Positions 1 to 9,521 are shown, numbered from the stretch's first letter. The stretch is DNA of 64,000 bases from Actinomadura syzygii (GCF_008085905.1 NZ_VSFF01000018.1:124001-188000), one strand, 5' to 3'. Notes: generated by a model not told the origin, from the sequence alone. Translations and numbers: made by a program.

Positions 1-740
1 GCCCCGGCGAGGACCTCGATCGACGCGACCGGCGGCTCGCCCGCGATCTCGTCCGCCGTGCCGGGGGTGAAGATGACGTCCCGGAGCGGGATCTCGCCGG
101 TCGCGGCGGCGGCCACCGAGCGGGAGACGAAGTAGGCGTCGTCGCCGTCGGTGTTCACGATGAACAGGGACGCGATGGCGAACCCGGCGCCGGTGAGCAG
201 CGCGAGCGGCGTCCCCCACCGGGTCTCGTCGGCCTCCGGCTCGTCGGCCTCCGGCTCGTCGCGGCCGCCCGCGTCGCCCGGGTTCGGCTGCCCGGGGCGG
301 CGGAGGAGCAGGTAGGCGGCGGACGCGGCGGCGCTGACGAGCCCGGGTATCCACGCGCACCACCACGGGACGCCGGACGGGTGCAGGCCCGCGCACGTCC
401 CCGCCGCGATCCCCGCCACCACGGCGACCGCGGCCAGCACGCGCGGGGGAGGGACGAACCGGGAGCGCCACGCGCGGGGGCGGTCCGGCCACAGGACGGC
501 GGCCCACCAGCCGCGCCGCGTCCCGTACACCGCCGCGACGGCGGCCGCGGCCACCGCCCATACCAGGAGCAGCACCGACGTGGACGGCTTGAACAGCAGT
601 CCGAGGTGGTAAACGACGGTCCACGCCGCGAACAGGAGCACCGCGGCGTCGACGGCGCCGTCCACGAACCGTGTGGTCCGCGTGTCCCCGGCCCGGCCGG
701 GCCCGCTCCTGCCCGTGGTGCGCTCCAGCAACTGGATCAC
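1..740 (-). CDS. Polytopic membrane protein, C-terminus cut by window edge
   Basis: The reverse strand is open from about 740 to the window edge, giving roughly 246 residues. I place the start at a GTG (738-740) with an AGGGGGA-like ribosome site just upstream. The translation shows at least three hydrophobic segments (for example around AAVLLFAAWTVVYHLGLLF), a charged linker with an EADEP repeat made by a 15-bp DNA repeat near 230-262, then another hydrophobic stretch and a conserved-looking NTDGDDAYFVSR motif. I do not recognise the family with confidence; multi-spanning actinobacterial membrane proteins of this kind are usually uncharacterised. The 3' part lies outside the window. Confidence 0.6.
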   Translation of the reverse strand, partial: MIQLLERTTGRSGPGRAGDTRTTRFVDGAVDAAVLLFAAWTVVYHLGLLFKPSTSVLLLVWAVAAAAVAAVYGTRRGWWAAVLWPDRPRAWRSRFVPPPRVLAAVAVVAGIAAGTCAGLHPSGVPWWCAWIPGLVSAAASAAYLLLRRPGQPNPGDAGGRDEPEADEPEADETRWGTPLALLTGAGFAIASLFIVNTDGDDAYFVSRSVAAAATGEIPLRDVIFTPGTADEIAGEPPVASIEVLAG

Positions 741-1081
741 CTGGTCCCCCTGCGCGTGACTGTGCCCCGCGGTGAACGAGCACCGCATTCGTGTGCGCGC
801 TGCCGACAACTCTGCCCGGCGGGGGAGACCGAGAGTGCTCGGACGGCGATTTGCCCTTATTGATCTTGTTATCTGTACGACGCCGGGACCTCGTCCCGAG
901 TTGACATCTTCCCGCCACCTATGGAGTGGCGTGGCACGGGCCCCCGTTACCGGAAGATCGCCGATCGTCCGCGATCGCGACGGATTTGCTGCGGTTTGCC
1001 CGATGTGCATGTTCTGATTGAGGCGCCACGGAACCGCGCGCCCCCCGCGCGGCGGGCGTGCTCGATGGGATGTGATGCGCG
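741..1081. other. Gene-free stretch between two membrane-protein genes
   Basis: About 340 bases between divergent genes without a convincing coding frame. It holds an inverted repeat GGGAC-CTC-GTCCC (885-897) directly followed by TTGACA (901-906), which could be a regulated promoter, but no well spaced -10 is visible. Confidence 0.4.
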
Positions 1082-1552
1082 GTGCGCCATGCGATCGGCT
1101 TCGTCCTCGGCGTCCTGCTGACACCCGGGATCCTGTACGGCGCGGCCTGGGGCTATGTCCAGGCGGGGCAGTCCTTCGACGGCACCGGGCAGGAGATCAC
1201 CGACCGCACCCGGATCTACGGGGCGTTCGCCCTGCTCGCGGCGGTCGGCCTGGTGATGGGCGTGATCATCGTGGCGCGCTGGGCGTCGCCGCTGGTGTCG
1301 CTCGTCCCGGCGCTGGCCCTGCTCGGCCTCACCGCCTGGTTCCTGATCGACCCGGGCAACGCCCTCGACCTGCCGGGCCGGGTCCCGCCGTCCGGCGACA
1401 TGGACTTCGGGCTCCGCATGCTGCTCGGCTCCGGCGTGTTCGGGATGATGGGGCTCGCGCTGCTCATGCCGGCGTGGGCGCCCCGCCGCTGGATTTCGGG
1501 ACACGGCGAGGACGCCGCCGACATGAACTTCTACTCGGCGGCCGGCCGCTGA
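1082..1552 (+). CDS. Small four-helix membrane protein, unknown function
   Basis: A 156-residue protein starting at GTG. The sequence shows about four hydrophobic helices (residues about 3-22, 45-65, 68-88 and 118-137) separated by short polar loops, with a polar C-terminal tail. No catalytic or binding motif is recognisable and I cannot name a family. The gene stands alone: the importer operon on its right runs on the opposite strand and converges on it with only about 20 bases between. The ribosome site is weak, so the start is less certain than the frame. Confidence 0.6.
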   Translation: MRHAIGFVLGVLLTPGILYGAAWGYVQAGQSFDGTGQEITDRTRIYGAFALLAAVGLVMGVIIVARWASPLVSLVPALALLGLTAWFLIDPGNALDLPGRVPPSGDMDFGLRMLLGSGVFGMMGLALLMPAWAPRRWISGHGEDAADMNFYSAAGR

Positions 1553-1574
1553 CGGCGGGCCGCCGACCGTCCGG

Positions 1575-2639
1575 CTACTTCGCCCCGGCCGCGAACCGCG
1601 TCGTGTAGGTCCGGGACAGGTCGATCTCGTCCTTCTTCTCGCCCACCTCGGGGGAGAACTGCGCCAGCACCTTCAGGACGTTCTCCGCCGCCTCCGGCTT
1701 CATCACGCCGTCCCCGTTGAACATGCTGATCGAGTCGCCGACCGCCTTCTCGTACAGCTTCGGGTCGCCGCCCGCGTAGTCCGCGGGCATCTTCGCCGCG
1801 ATCTCCGCGGGCTTGTGCTGCTTGATCCAGCGCAGCGTCTTCACGAAGGCGTTGGCGAGCTTCTGCACCGCCGCGCCGTGCGACTCCACGTAGGCGCAGT
1901 CCATGTAGAGGGAGCTGGACGGGTACAGCCCGCCGAGCGCCTTCCGCGTCCCCTCCTCGGTGCGCATCTCGACCAGGACCTTGGCCTTGCCGGTGCCGAC
2001 CAGCTTCGCGATCGTCGGGTCGGTCGTCATCCCGGCGTCGATGCCGCCGTTGTCCATGGTGGAGATGAACGTCTGGCCCGCGCCCGCCTTGACCGTCGTG
2101 TAGTCGGACGTCTTCACCCCGTTCCGCACGGCGAGCGCCCGCGTCAGGAAGTCGGTGGACGATCCCGGGCTCGTGACGCCGAGCTTCTTCCCCTTGAACC
2201 CGGCGGGCGACGTCAGCGAACCCGCCTTCTTCTCGGCGACCATCTCGGCCTCGCCGGGGACGTCCGCCATCTGCACGACGCTCTGCACGCACTTGCCCTT
2301 GGTCTGCAGGTGGATGGCGTGGTCGTAGAACCCGACGACGCCCTGCACGTCCCCGGAGATGAGGACGTTCTCCGCCTGCGCCCCGGCGGGCTCGGTGAGC
2401 AACTGGACGTCGAGCCCCTGCTCCTCGAAGTACCCGAGCCGCTCGGTGAGCTTGGCGGGCAGGTAGATGACCTTGTCGATGCCGCCGACCATGATCTTGA
2501 CGCGGCCGGACGTCCCGTCGCCCCCGCCGCCGGACCGGGAGTCCCGGCAGGACGCGAGCGGCAGCGCCAGGACGGTGACGGCGGCGAGCGCGGCGGCGCC
2601 CGCCCGGACGGAGGTTCTCGGCATGGCTGTGTTCCGCAT
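1575..2639 (-). CDS. NitT/TauT-type ABC importer, substrate-binding lipoprotein
   Basis: A 354-residue periplasmic-type binding protein of the NMT1/SsuA-like family, which captures small sulfonates, nitrate, taurine, pyrimidine precursors or aromatic acids outside the cell. It begins with a lipoprotein signal ending at LPLASC (Cys about 31), followed by a Gly/Ser linker and the mature domain with the YLPAKLTERLGYFEEQGL-type opening typical of the family. The start at 2639 is chosen because GAGGAG lies 8 bases upstream; the next Met is six codons on. It is the last gene of a three-gene operon ATPase-permease-binding protein. The ligand cannot be predicted from sequence. Confidence 0.9.
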   Translation of the reverse strand: MRNTAMPRTSVRAGAAALAAVTVLALPLASCRDSRSGGGGDGTSGRVKIMVGGIDKVIYLPAKLTERLGYFEEQGLDVQLLTEPAGAQAENVLISGDVQGVVGFYDHAIHLQTKGKCVQSVVQMADVPGEAEMVAEKKAGSLTSPAGFKGKKLGVTSPGSSTDFLTRALAVRNGVKTSDYTTVKAGAGQTFISTMDNGGIDAGMTTDPTIAKLVGTGKAKVLVEMRTEEGTRKALGGLYPSSSLYMDCAYVESHGAAVQKLANAFVKTLRWIKQHKPAEIAAKMPADYAGGDPKLYEKAVGDSISMFNGDGVMKPEAAENVLKVLAQFSPEVGEKKDEIDLSRTYTTRFAAGAK

Positions 2640-2665
2640 TGGAGGTGCTCCTCGGGTGTCGGGCG

Positions 2666-3475
2666 TCAGATCTGGACGTCGTGGCCGGCCGCCGCGGGGC
2701 GCCAGCGCAGCAGCCGCCCCTCCAGCAGCGTGAGCAGCCATTCGGCGAGCAGCGCCAGCACCGTGATGATGATCATCCCGGCGTAGATCCCGGCCGCGTC
2801 GAAGGTGCCCTGGGAGTGGTTGATGAGCAGGCCGAGGCCCTTGTCGGCGCCGGTGTACTCGCCGACGATCGCGCCGATGATCGCGAACCCGAACGCCGAG
2901 TGCAGCGAGGCGAGGATCCAGGACGTGGCGGACGGCACGACGATCGTCCAGAGGACCTGGAGCCGTCCCGCGCCGAGGATCCGCGCGTTGTTCACGAGGT
3001 TCCGGTCCACCTCGCGGGCGCCCTGGAAGGCGTTGAAGAACACCGCGAAGAACACCAGCACGAACGCCGTCGCGATCTTGGACTGCATGCCGAGCCCGAA
3101 CCAGATGATGAACAGCGACGCCAGGATGATGCGCGGGATCGCGTTGACGGCCTTGATGAACGGGGCGCACACGTCCGACAGGAAGCGGCCGCGGCCGAGC
3201 AGGACCCCGAGCACCACGCCGCCCGCCGCGCCGAGCGCGAACCCGGCGACCGCCTCCTGGAGGGTGTAGGAGATCTGCTCCCAGATCGAGCCCTGCGAGG
3301 TGCCGTCGGTGAACCACCCGGCCAGCCGGTCCCAGATCTTGGACGGCATCGAGTAGTAGAACGGGTCGATCCAGTGCCGGGCCGACACCTCCCACGACAC
3401 GAGCCACGCCGCGACCAGCGCGGCCCGCACCCCGTGCACGCCGAGCGTCCGGCGCAGCGCGATGTCACGCCGCAT
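2666..3475 (-). CDS. NitT/TauT-type ABC importer, permease
   Basis: A 269-residue inner-membrane permease with the BPD_transp_1 fold: about six transmembrane segments and the cytoplasmic EAA-type loop (AREVDRNLVNNARILGAG) that docks to the ATPase. The length fits SsuC/TauC-type permeases. Its start codon overlaps the 3' end of the ATPase gene by 11 bases, and the binding-protein gene follows after 26 bases, so the three form one translationally linked operon. Confidence 0.92.
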   Translation of the reverse strand: MRRDIALRRTLGVHGVRAALVAAWLVSWEVSARHWIDPFYYSMPSKIWDRLAGWFTDGTSQGSIWEQISYTLQEAVAGFALGAAGGVVLGVLLGRGRFLSDVCAPFIKAVNAIPRIILASLFIIWFGLGMQSKIATAFVLVFFAVFFNAFQGAREVDRNLVNNARILGAGRLQVLWTIVVPSATSWILASLHSAFGFAIIGAIVGEYTGADKGLGLLINHSQGTFDAAGIYAGMIIITVLALLAEWLLTLLEGRLLRWRPAAAGHDVQI

Positions 3476-4325
3476 CTCCGGCCCCCCTCTCGCGGGTGAT
3501 CTGGACCTCGTCGCGCAGCGAGTCCCACACCTCGCGGTAGACGTCGAGGAACTCGCCGGTCAGCCGGATCTCCTCGGCGTCCCGCGGCCGGTCGAGCGGC
3601 ACCGCGAACACGCTCTTGACCGTCGCGGGCCCGGCCGTCATCACCACGACCCGGTCGGCGAGGACGAGCGCCTCCTCCAGGTCGTGCGTCACGAACACGA
3701 CGGCCGCGCCGGATCCGGACCACAGGCGGAGCAGCTCGTCCTGCATGAGGCCGCGGGTCTGGACGTCGAGCGCGGAGAACGGCTCGTCCATGAGCATCAC
3801 GGACGGCTCGTTGACGAGCGTCTGCGCGAGCGCCGCGCGCTTGCGCATGCCGCCCGACAGCTGGTGCGGGTAGTAACTCTCGAACCCGGTGAGGCCGACC
3901 CGCGCGACCCAGCCGCGGGCGCGCTCGCGGGCGTCCCGCCGGGACGCGCCCCGGTAGCGGGGACCGGCGGCCACGTTGTCCAGGACGGTCCGCCACGGCA
4001 TCACGGCGTCGTTCTGGAACATGTAGCCGACGCCGTCGGGGATGCCGTCCACCTCGCGGCCGTGGACGAGGACCCGCCCCTCGGACGCGGGCTCCAGGCC
4101 GGAGACGAGGGACAGCGTCGTCGACTTGCCGCAGCCGGTGGGCCCGACCAGGGCGACGAACTCGCCGGGCCCGACGCTCAGGTGCAGGTCCCGGACGGCG
4201 GTGTGGACGCCGCCCGCCGACCGGAAGCGCTTGGTGGCGCCGTCCAGCTCGATGACGGGCCCGGCGCCCGGTTCGGAGGGCGGCGGCTGGGATGGGGGTG
4301 ATTGGGATGGGGGTGGCTTGGTCAC
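3465..4325 (-). CDS. NitT/TauT-type ABC importer, ATPase
   Basis: Cytoplasmic ATPase of the importer. Walker A GPTGCGKST, the signature LSGGM, Walker B VMLMDEP and the H-loop THD are all intact. A proline/serine-rich N-terminal tail precedes the domain. The frame stays open to an ATG at 4400, but I favour the GTG at 4325 (286 residues), which begins just before that tail; no strong ribosome site decides the matter. First gene of the operon, divergent from a two-component system whose start lies about 160 bases away, so that system may control the importer. Confidence 0.88.
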   Translation of the reverse strand: MTKPPPSQSPPSQPPPSEPGAGPVIELDGATKRFRSAGGVHTAVRDLHLSVGPGEFVALVGPTGCGKSTTLSLVSGLEPASEGRVLVHGREVDGIPDGVGYMFQNDAVMPWRTVLDNVAAGPRYRGASRRDARERARGWVARVGLTGFESYYPHQLSGGMRKRAALAQTLVNEPSVMLMDEPFSALDVQTRGLMQDELLRLWSGSGAAVVFVTHDLEEALVLADRVVVMTAGPATVKSVFAVPLDRPRDAEEIRLTGEFLDVYREVWDSLRDEVQITRERGAGDAA

Positions 4326-4483
4326 GGCGGCACCGTACGAACGCGGCCCGGACGGCCGGAACCCTTGCCCGCGATGTGCTCGCAAGCCGCGAATCCCCAC
4401 GTTGCGCGCGTTCTCCGGACTTCTGCGCGTTCTGCTCGCCGGGGGCTGGGCGACCGGGTCGCCATGGTTTACGGTGGCTCGTC

Positions 4484-6112
4484 ATGGCGGTCCGGACCCG
4501 CATCCCGTTCGCCCGGCAAGTCCTGATCATGCAGGTGGGCGTGGTCGTCGTGGTGGCCTGCCTCGGCTACGGGCTGGTCGCGTGGATGCTCGACGGACGG
4601 CTCCGCGACCAGTACGGCCAGCGGGCGCTGACGGTCGCGCGCTCGGTGGCCGCCGACCCCGCCGTCGCCGACGCGGTCGCGGCGGGCGATCCGGAGGGCG
4701 CCGTCCAGCCGCGCGCCGAACGGGTCCGCGCCCGCACCGGGGCGCTGTTCGTCGTGGTGACCGACGACCGGGGCATCCGGCTCTCGCACCCGAACCCCGA
4801 CCGGCTCGGACGGCGGGTGAGCACCGACCCGTCCGACGCGCTCGCGGGGCGGGAGGTCGTCCGGGTGGAGCGCGGCACCCTCGGGCTGTCCGCGCGCGGC
4901 AAGGTCCCGCTGTACGGGCGGGACGGCCGGATCCTCGGCGAGGTCAGCGTCGGGTTCGACGCCCGCGCGATCGACGCCGAACTCGGCCGCGTGCTGCGCG
5001 AGATGACGGTGTTCGTCGCCGGGGCCGTGCTGCTCGGCGTGCTGGCGTCGGTCGCGATCGGACGCCGGCTGAAGCGGCAGACGCTCGGCCTCGAACCGTA
5101 CGAGCTGGTCGAGCTGGTCCACGAGCGGGAGGCGGTGCTGCACGGCGTCGGGGAGGGCGTCGTCGCCGTCGACACGCGGGGCCGGACCGCGGTGTGCAAC
5201 GACGAGGCGTCCCGGCTGCTCGGCGTCGCGCCGGAGCGCGGCGCGCCGGCGGGCGACCTCGCCCCGGCGGGGACGCTCCGGGACGTCCTGACCGGCGCGC
5301 GGGAGGCGTCCAACCTGTTCGTCACGGCGGGCGAGCGGGTCCTCGTGGTGAACCGGCGCGAGGTCCGCCGGGACCGCCGCGACCTCGGCGCGGTCGTCAC
5401 CCTGCGCGACCGCACCGACCTGGAGACGCTCGCCCGCGAGCTGGACTCGGTCAGGATCCTGTTCGACGCGCTCCGCGCGCAGCGCCACGAGTACGCCAAC
5501 CGGCTGCACACCCTGTCCGGGCTCCTCCAGCTCGGGCACGGCGAGGAGGCCGCCGAGTACATCGGCGCCCTGATGGAGGACGCCTCGCGCCGCGCGCCCG
5601 CGCCGGAGAACCTCCCCGACCCGGTGTCGGACCCGTACCTGCGGGCGTTCCTGTCCGCGAAGGCGGCGGTCGCGGCGGAGAAGGGCGTCCGGCTGGACGT
5701 CGGGGCGGGCAGCTACGTCCCCGGCCGCGTCGCCGACCCGCTGGACGTGACGACCGTCGTCGGCAACCTCGTCGACAACGCGGTGGAGGCCGCGCGGCTC
5801 GGCCGCCGCAGGCCCGCCCGCGTCGAGGTCGAGCTGCTCGGCGACGGCCGCGACCTGCACGTCACCGTCGCGGACTCCGGCGACGGCCTCCCCGAGGACC
5901 TGCGCGACGCCGCCTTCGACGACGGCGTCTCCACCCGCGACGCCGCGCCCGGACGGCCCCGCGGCCTCGGGCTCGGCATCGCCCGCCGCACCGCCCGCGC
6001 CCGCGGCGGCGACGTCGCCTTCGTCGACGCGGACCGCCCCGCAGCAGGCGGCTGCGGCGCGGTCGCCGTGGCCCGGCTCCCCGATGTCCTCGGCGCGGAG
6101 GCGGCGCGATGA
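4484..6112 (+). CDS. CitA/DcuS-type sensor histidine kinase
   Basis: A 542-residue membrane kinase that probably senses an external small carboxylate and phosphorylates the regulator encoded next. Order of parts: N-terminal transmembrane helix (about 12-32), extracytoplasmic sensor domain, second helix (about 174-195), a PAS domain, then a SPOB-like dimerisation helix with the phospho-acceptor in RHEYANRL (His335), and an ATPase domain with N box GNLVDNAVEAA, DSGDGLPEDL and a glycine-rich GLGLGIA. The open frame extends upstream to 4292, but the ATG at 4484 begins immediately before the first helix and matches the family. It faces away from the NitT/TauT importer. Confidence 0.9.
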   Translation: MAVRTRIPFARQVLIMQVGVVVVVACLGYGLVAWMLDGRLRDQYGQRALTVARSVAADPAVADAVAAGDPEGAVQPRAERVRARTGALFVVVTDDRGIRLSHPNPDRLGRRVSTDPSDALAGREVVRVERGTLGLSARGKVPLYGRDGRILGEVSVGFDARAIDAELGRVLREMTVFVAGAVLLGVLASVAIGRRLKRQTLGLEPYELVELVHEREAVLHGVGEGVVAVDTRGRTAVCNDEASRLLGVAPERGAPAGDLAPAGTLRDVLTGAREASNLFVTAGERVLVVNRREVRRDRRDLGAVVTLRDRTDLETLARELDSVRILFDALRAQRHEYANRLHTLSGLLQLGHGEEAAEYIGALMEDASRRAPAPENLPDPVSDPYLRAFLSAKAAVAAEKGVRLDVGAGSYVPGRVADPLDVTTVVGNLVDNAVEAARLGRRRPARVEVELLGDGRDLHVTVADSGDGLPEDLRDAAFDDGVSTRDAAPGRPRGLGLGIARRTARARGGDVAFVDADRPAAGGCGAVAVARLPDVLGAEAAR

Positions 6113-6185
6113 CCGCGGCGAAGCGTGGATCTTCGGGCCCCCGACCCGGGGGTCCGGGGGACGTCCCCCGGAAAGGCAGGGCCCT
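6110..6185 (+). repeat. Intergenic stem-loop repeat, copy A
   Basis: The 73 bases between the kinase stop and the regulator start contain two nested GC-rich inverted repeats (GGGGGTCC and CCGGGGGACGTCCCCCGG) and end with AAAGGCAGGGC, which serves as the ribosome site. A second copy lies at 38170-38242 in reverse orientation, in the same position between a stop codon and the next start. Shared blocks include GATGACCG at the stop, GGATC, GGGGCCC-like runs, GGGGG-CGTCCCC and AAAGGCAGGGC. Confidence 0.7.
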
Positions 6186-6851
6186 GTGATCAGCGTGCTC
6201 GTGGTGGACGACGACTTCCGCGCGGCGCAGGTGCACGCCGGGTTCGTCGCGGGGCTGCGCGGATTCGCCGTCGCGGGGCTCGCGCACACCGCCGCGCAGG
6301 CCAGGGCGATGGCCGCCGGGCTGCGGCCCGCGCTCGTCCTGCTGGACGTCTACCTGCCGGACGAGTCCGGCCTCACCCTGCTGCCCGACCTCGACGCGGA
6401 CGTGATCATGGCGACGGCGGCGGCCGACCCCGGCGCCGTCCGGGCCGCGCTGCGGGGCGGCGCCCTGCACTACCTGATCAAGCCGTTCACCGCCGCCGCG
6501 CTGGGCGAGCGGCTCGCCGCCTACGCCCGCTACCGGGACGCGCTGGGCGGCGAGGCCGAGGTGTCCCAGGCCGCGCTGGACGGCGCCGTCCGCGCCCTGT
6601 ACGCGCCGCTGCGCGGCCAGCCGCCCCCGCCGAAGGGCCAGTCGCCGGTGACCGCCCGGCTCGTCGGCGACGCGCTGCGGCGCGCGGACGCGCCCCGCTC
6701 CGCCGCCGAGATCGCCGACCAGGTCGGCGTGTCCCGCGCCACCGCGCAGCGCTACCTCGCCGCGCTCGCCCAGGCCGGGCGCGTCGTCGTCACGCTCCGC
6801 TACGGCGCGACGGGACGCCCCGAGCACCAGTACTCGTGGTCGCCCCGGTAG
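6186..6851 (+). CDS. CitB/DcuR-type response regulator
   Basis: A 221-residue response regulator partnering the kinase. The receiver domain carries the acidic pocket DDD (8-10), the phospho-acceptor Asp54 in LLDVYLP and the conserved Lys in LIKPF. The C-terminal part has a helix-turn-helix, AAEIADQVGVSRATAQRYL, as in DcuR/CitB. The GTG at 6186 is chosen because upstream codons belong to an intergenic stem-loop repeat. The 3' end overlaps the convergent ABC ATPase gene by 52 bases. The likely targets are transport genes such as the divergent importer; this is inference. Confidence 0.9.
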   Translation: MISVLVVDDDFRAAQVHAGFVAGLRGFAVAGLAHTAAQARAMAAGLRPALVLLDVYLPDESGLTLLPDLDADVIMATAAADPGAVRAALRGGALHYLIKPFTAAALGERLAAYARYRDALGGEAEVSQAALDGAVRALYAPLRGQPPPPKGQSPVTARLVGDALRRADAPRSAAEIADQVGVSRATAQRYLAALAQAGRVVVTLRYGATGRPEHQYSWSPR

Positions 6852-7792
6852 AGCCCGGCGAGCACGTCCTCGATGCCGGGCTCGCGCAGCGAGAAGTCGC
6901 GGACGTCGTGGCCGCGCGCCAGCTCCGCGACGACCGCCGCCGCGTTCGCCGAGCGCGGCAGCCGCAGCCACTGCCGGGGGCCCTCCACCCGGACGTTCTC
7001 GATGCCATCCAGGGTGATCGGCGCGGCGGGGCTGGCCAACTCGACGACCAGGACCCGGTCGGCGGGGACGGTGCGGCGCAGCTCGTCCAGGCCGCCGTCG
7101 TAGGCGAGCCGGCCGCGATCGATGATCATGACGCGGCGGCAGAGCCGCTCGATGTCGCCGAGGTCGTGCGTGGTCAGCAGGATCGTGGTGCCGCGCTCGG
7201 CGTTGACGCGGGCCAGGAAGTCCCGGACGGTCGCCTTGCTGACCACGTCGAGGCCGATCGTCGGCTCGTCCAGGACGAGCAGCTCCGGGTCGTGCAGCAG
7301 CGCGGCGGCGAGGTCGCCGCGCATCCGCTGGCCGAGGCTGAGCTGCCGGACCGGCGTGTCGAGGAACGGCTCCAGCTCCAGCAGCGCGGTCAGCTCGGCG
7401 AGCCGGGCCCGGTGCGCGCCCGACTCGACCCGGTACAGCCGCCGGACGAGCGTCAGGCTGTCGCGCAGCGGCAGGTCCCACCACAGCGTGGTGCGCTGCC
7501 CGAACACCACGCCGATCCGGCGGGCGAGGGACGTCCGCCGCCGGGACGGGTCGAGCCCGCACACCCGCAGCGTCCCGGCCGTCGCGGTGAGGATCCCGGT
7601 CAGCATCTTGATCGTGGTCGACTTCCCAGCGCCGTTCGGGCCGAGGTAGCCGACGAACTCGCCCGGCTCGACGGCGAACGACACGCCGTCCACCGCGCGG
7701 AGCGGCGTGCGCGCCCGCCGCAGGAGGCCGGACCGCGTCCGGACGGTGAACGCCTTGACGACGTCCACGGCCTCGATCATCGCCACCGGCAT
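6800..7792 (-). CDS. ABC-2-type exporter, ATPase
   Basis: A 330-residue ATPase for a DUF990/ABC-2 exporter. Walker A is GPNGAGKSTT, the signature is the variant LSLGQR, Walker B is LLVLDEP and the H-loop is TTHD. The C-terminal third is the accessory domain usual in this family. The start ATG shares one base with the stop of the upstream permease gene (TGATG), so translation is coupled. The last 52 bases are antisense to the end of the response-regulator gene. The substrate is unknown; relatives have been linked to drug or lipid export. Confidence 0.9.
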   Translation of the reverse strand: MPVAMIEAVDVVKAFTVRTRSGLLRRARTPLRAVDGVSFAVEPGEFVGYLGPNGAGKSTTIKMLTGILTATAGTLRVCGLDPSRRRTSLARRIGVVFGQRTTLWWDLPLRDSLTLVRRLYRVESGAHRARLAELTALLELEPFLDTPVRQLSLGQRMRGDLAAALLHDPELLVLDEPTIGLDVVSKATVRDFLARVNAERGTTILLTTHDLGDIERLCRRVMIIDRGRLAYDGGLDELRRTVPADRVLVVELASPAAPITLDGIENVRVEGPRQWLRLPRSANAAAVVAELARGHDVRDFSLREPGIEDVLAGLYRGDHEYWCSGRPVAP

Positions 7793-8643
7793 CAGCTCCC
7801 CGTCGATCGGTAGTGCCGCAGCCCCGCCCGCCACGCCAGCGCCGCCGCCGCGCACAGCACGGCGGCGACCAGCGGGGACGCGAACCGCGCCGCGTCCGGC
7901 AGCCCGAGCGGGTCGGGCCGGTCCAGGACGTACAGCGCGGGCTGCCAGTTCACGAACGCGAGCGGCACGACGAACGTGACGCCGCGGACGAGGTCGCGCC
8001 CGAACACCGTCATCGGGTACTGGCTGAGGAACGCCCCGCCGTAGGTCAGCGACTTCGCGGCCCCGTGGAACTCCAGCAGGACGAACTGCACCGCCGCCGT
8101 CAGCACCCAGAGCCCTCCGAAGATCGCCGTTCCGGACAGCACCATGACGGGGATCATCGCGACGCGGCCCGGCGTCCACGGCGCGTCCACCCGCGTCAGC
8201 GCGAACGCCAGCACCAGCACCGCCGGGACGAGCTTGCCGAACCGGCGCGGCGAGAACTCCTCCGTCGCGAGCTGGACGAGCGGGCTCACCGGTCGCACCA
8301 GGATCGCGTCGAGGGACCCCTCCCGGACGTGGAACCCGAGCCGCTCCGTCGTGCCGAGGGCGACGTCGGAGATCCCGAACGACAGCGCGGACGTCCCGTA
8401 CAGGAACAGCACCTCCGATGCGTCGAACCCGCCGATCCGCGGCGCGCGGGAGAACAGCAGCGCGATCGCGGCGGCGTCGAGCCCGGTGACGATGGCGGTG
8501 GCGAGGCTGAGCAGCACCATCGACACCGGGTACTGGGCGGCGGCGCGGACCCACGTCCAGACGAGCAGCCCGTACATCCGCAGGGCGTCGACGAGGGCGC
8601 GGGGCACCGAGGCGGCGCCCTGCGCGTGTACCGGCTCAGCCAC
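7792..8643 (-). CDS. ABC-2 family (DUF990) permease
   Basis: A 283-residue membrane protein with about six hydrophobic segments and the REGSLDAILVRPVSPL motif characteristic of DUF990-type ABC-2 permeases. It overlaps the preceding permease gene by eight bases and the ATPase gene by one, forming a three-gene exporter operon. The two permeases presumably form a heterodimer. Confidence 0.88.
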   Translation of the reverse strand: MAEPVHAQGAASVPRALVDALRMYGLLVWTWVRAAAQYPVSMVLLSLATAIVTGLDAAAIALLFSRAPRIGGFDASEVLFLYGTSALSFGISDVALGTTERLGFHVREGSLDAILVRPVSPLVQLATEEFSPRRFGKLVPAVLVLAFALTRVDAPWTPGRVAMIPVMVLSGTAIFGGLWVLTAAVQFVLLEFHGAAKSLTYGGAFLSQYPMTVFGRDLVRGVTFVVPLAFVNWQPALYVLDRPDPLGLPDAARFASPLVAAVLCAAAALAWRAGLRHYRSTGS

Positions 8644-9424
8644 CGTGCACCACCAGCTTCCGGCGCGCCGCCCGCGTCGCGAGCGCGCCCGCGCCGAGCA
8701 GCACCGCCGCCCACCCGGCCTGGAAGCCGAGCGCCCCGGCGAGGCCGAGGCCGGTGTGGCGGCCGAGGAACACGTCCGCTGGGACCTGGATCTGCGCCGC
8801 CCACGGCAGCGACCGCGCGACCGTGCCGAGCGCGCCGGGGAACACGACCAGCGGCAGGATCATCCCGGAGAAGAACAGCGACATGACCAGCGTGACGGCG
8901 TTCAGGCCCCGGTCGTCGTGCAGCCAGAACATGCCCATCGCCACGAGGTAGCGCATCCCGAAGCCGACCGCGACGGCAAGCGGCACGGCGACCGCGAACG
9001 CGGCGAGGTTCAGCGCCCCCGGCCAGCGGAACGGGAAGAACAGGGACCCGGCGATCAGCGGCGGGCCCGCGCGCAGCAGCAGCGACGCGGACGCGCGGCC
9101 GAGGTCCTCGGCGAGCCACCAGCCCTGCATCCCGACGGGGCGGTACAGGTCGATCGCCACGTCGCCGTTGCGGATGCGCTCGGCGAGGTCGAGGCCGCCG
9201 AAGATCTGCACGGGGCCGATCAGCGCCTGGGTGATGAAGCAGAAGGTGATCGCGTCGGCGACCGCGTACCCGCCGAGCGACGGGCGCACCTCCCACAGCG
9301 CGATCAACACGTACGCGCGCATGAACCCGAAGACGGTGTTGGTGCCCGCCTCGGTGAGGGAGCCCAGGGGATACGAGGAGTGACGGCGTAAGCCGTACCA
9401 CCACACCCAGGGAAGGACGCCCAC
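8636..9424 (-). CDS. ABC-2 family permease, first gene of exporter operon
   Basis: A 262-residue membrane protein paired with the DUF990 permease downstream, with matching motifs (RNGDVAIDLYRPVGMQGWWL) and about six transmembrane segments. The frame is open to 9556, but the extra N-terminal residues look non-coding and run into a terminator hairpin; I place the start at the GTG of 9424, with AGGG about nine bases upstream. A second in-frame GTG at 9406 is possible. Confidence 0.85.
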   Translation of the reverse strand: MGVLPWVWWYGLRRHSSYPLGSLTEAGTNTVFGFMRAYVLIALWEVRPSLGGYAVADAITFCFITQALIGPVQIFGGLDLAERIRNGDVAIDLYRPVGMQGWWLAEDLGRASASLLLRAGPPLIAGSLFFPFRWPGALNLAAFAVAVPLAVAVGFGMRYLVAMGMFWLHDDRGLNAVTLVMSLFFSGMILPLVVFPGALGTVARSLPWAAQIQVPADVFLGRHTGLGLAGALGFQAGWAAVLLGAGALATRAARRKLVVHGG

Positions 9425-9521
9425 TTGCCGGGACCCTAAAGAACGGAGCCGTGATCCACCAGGTAATTTCACACATACGCGACACCGTCCCGGCGCGGCG
9501 CGCATTTCCCCGACACGGAAA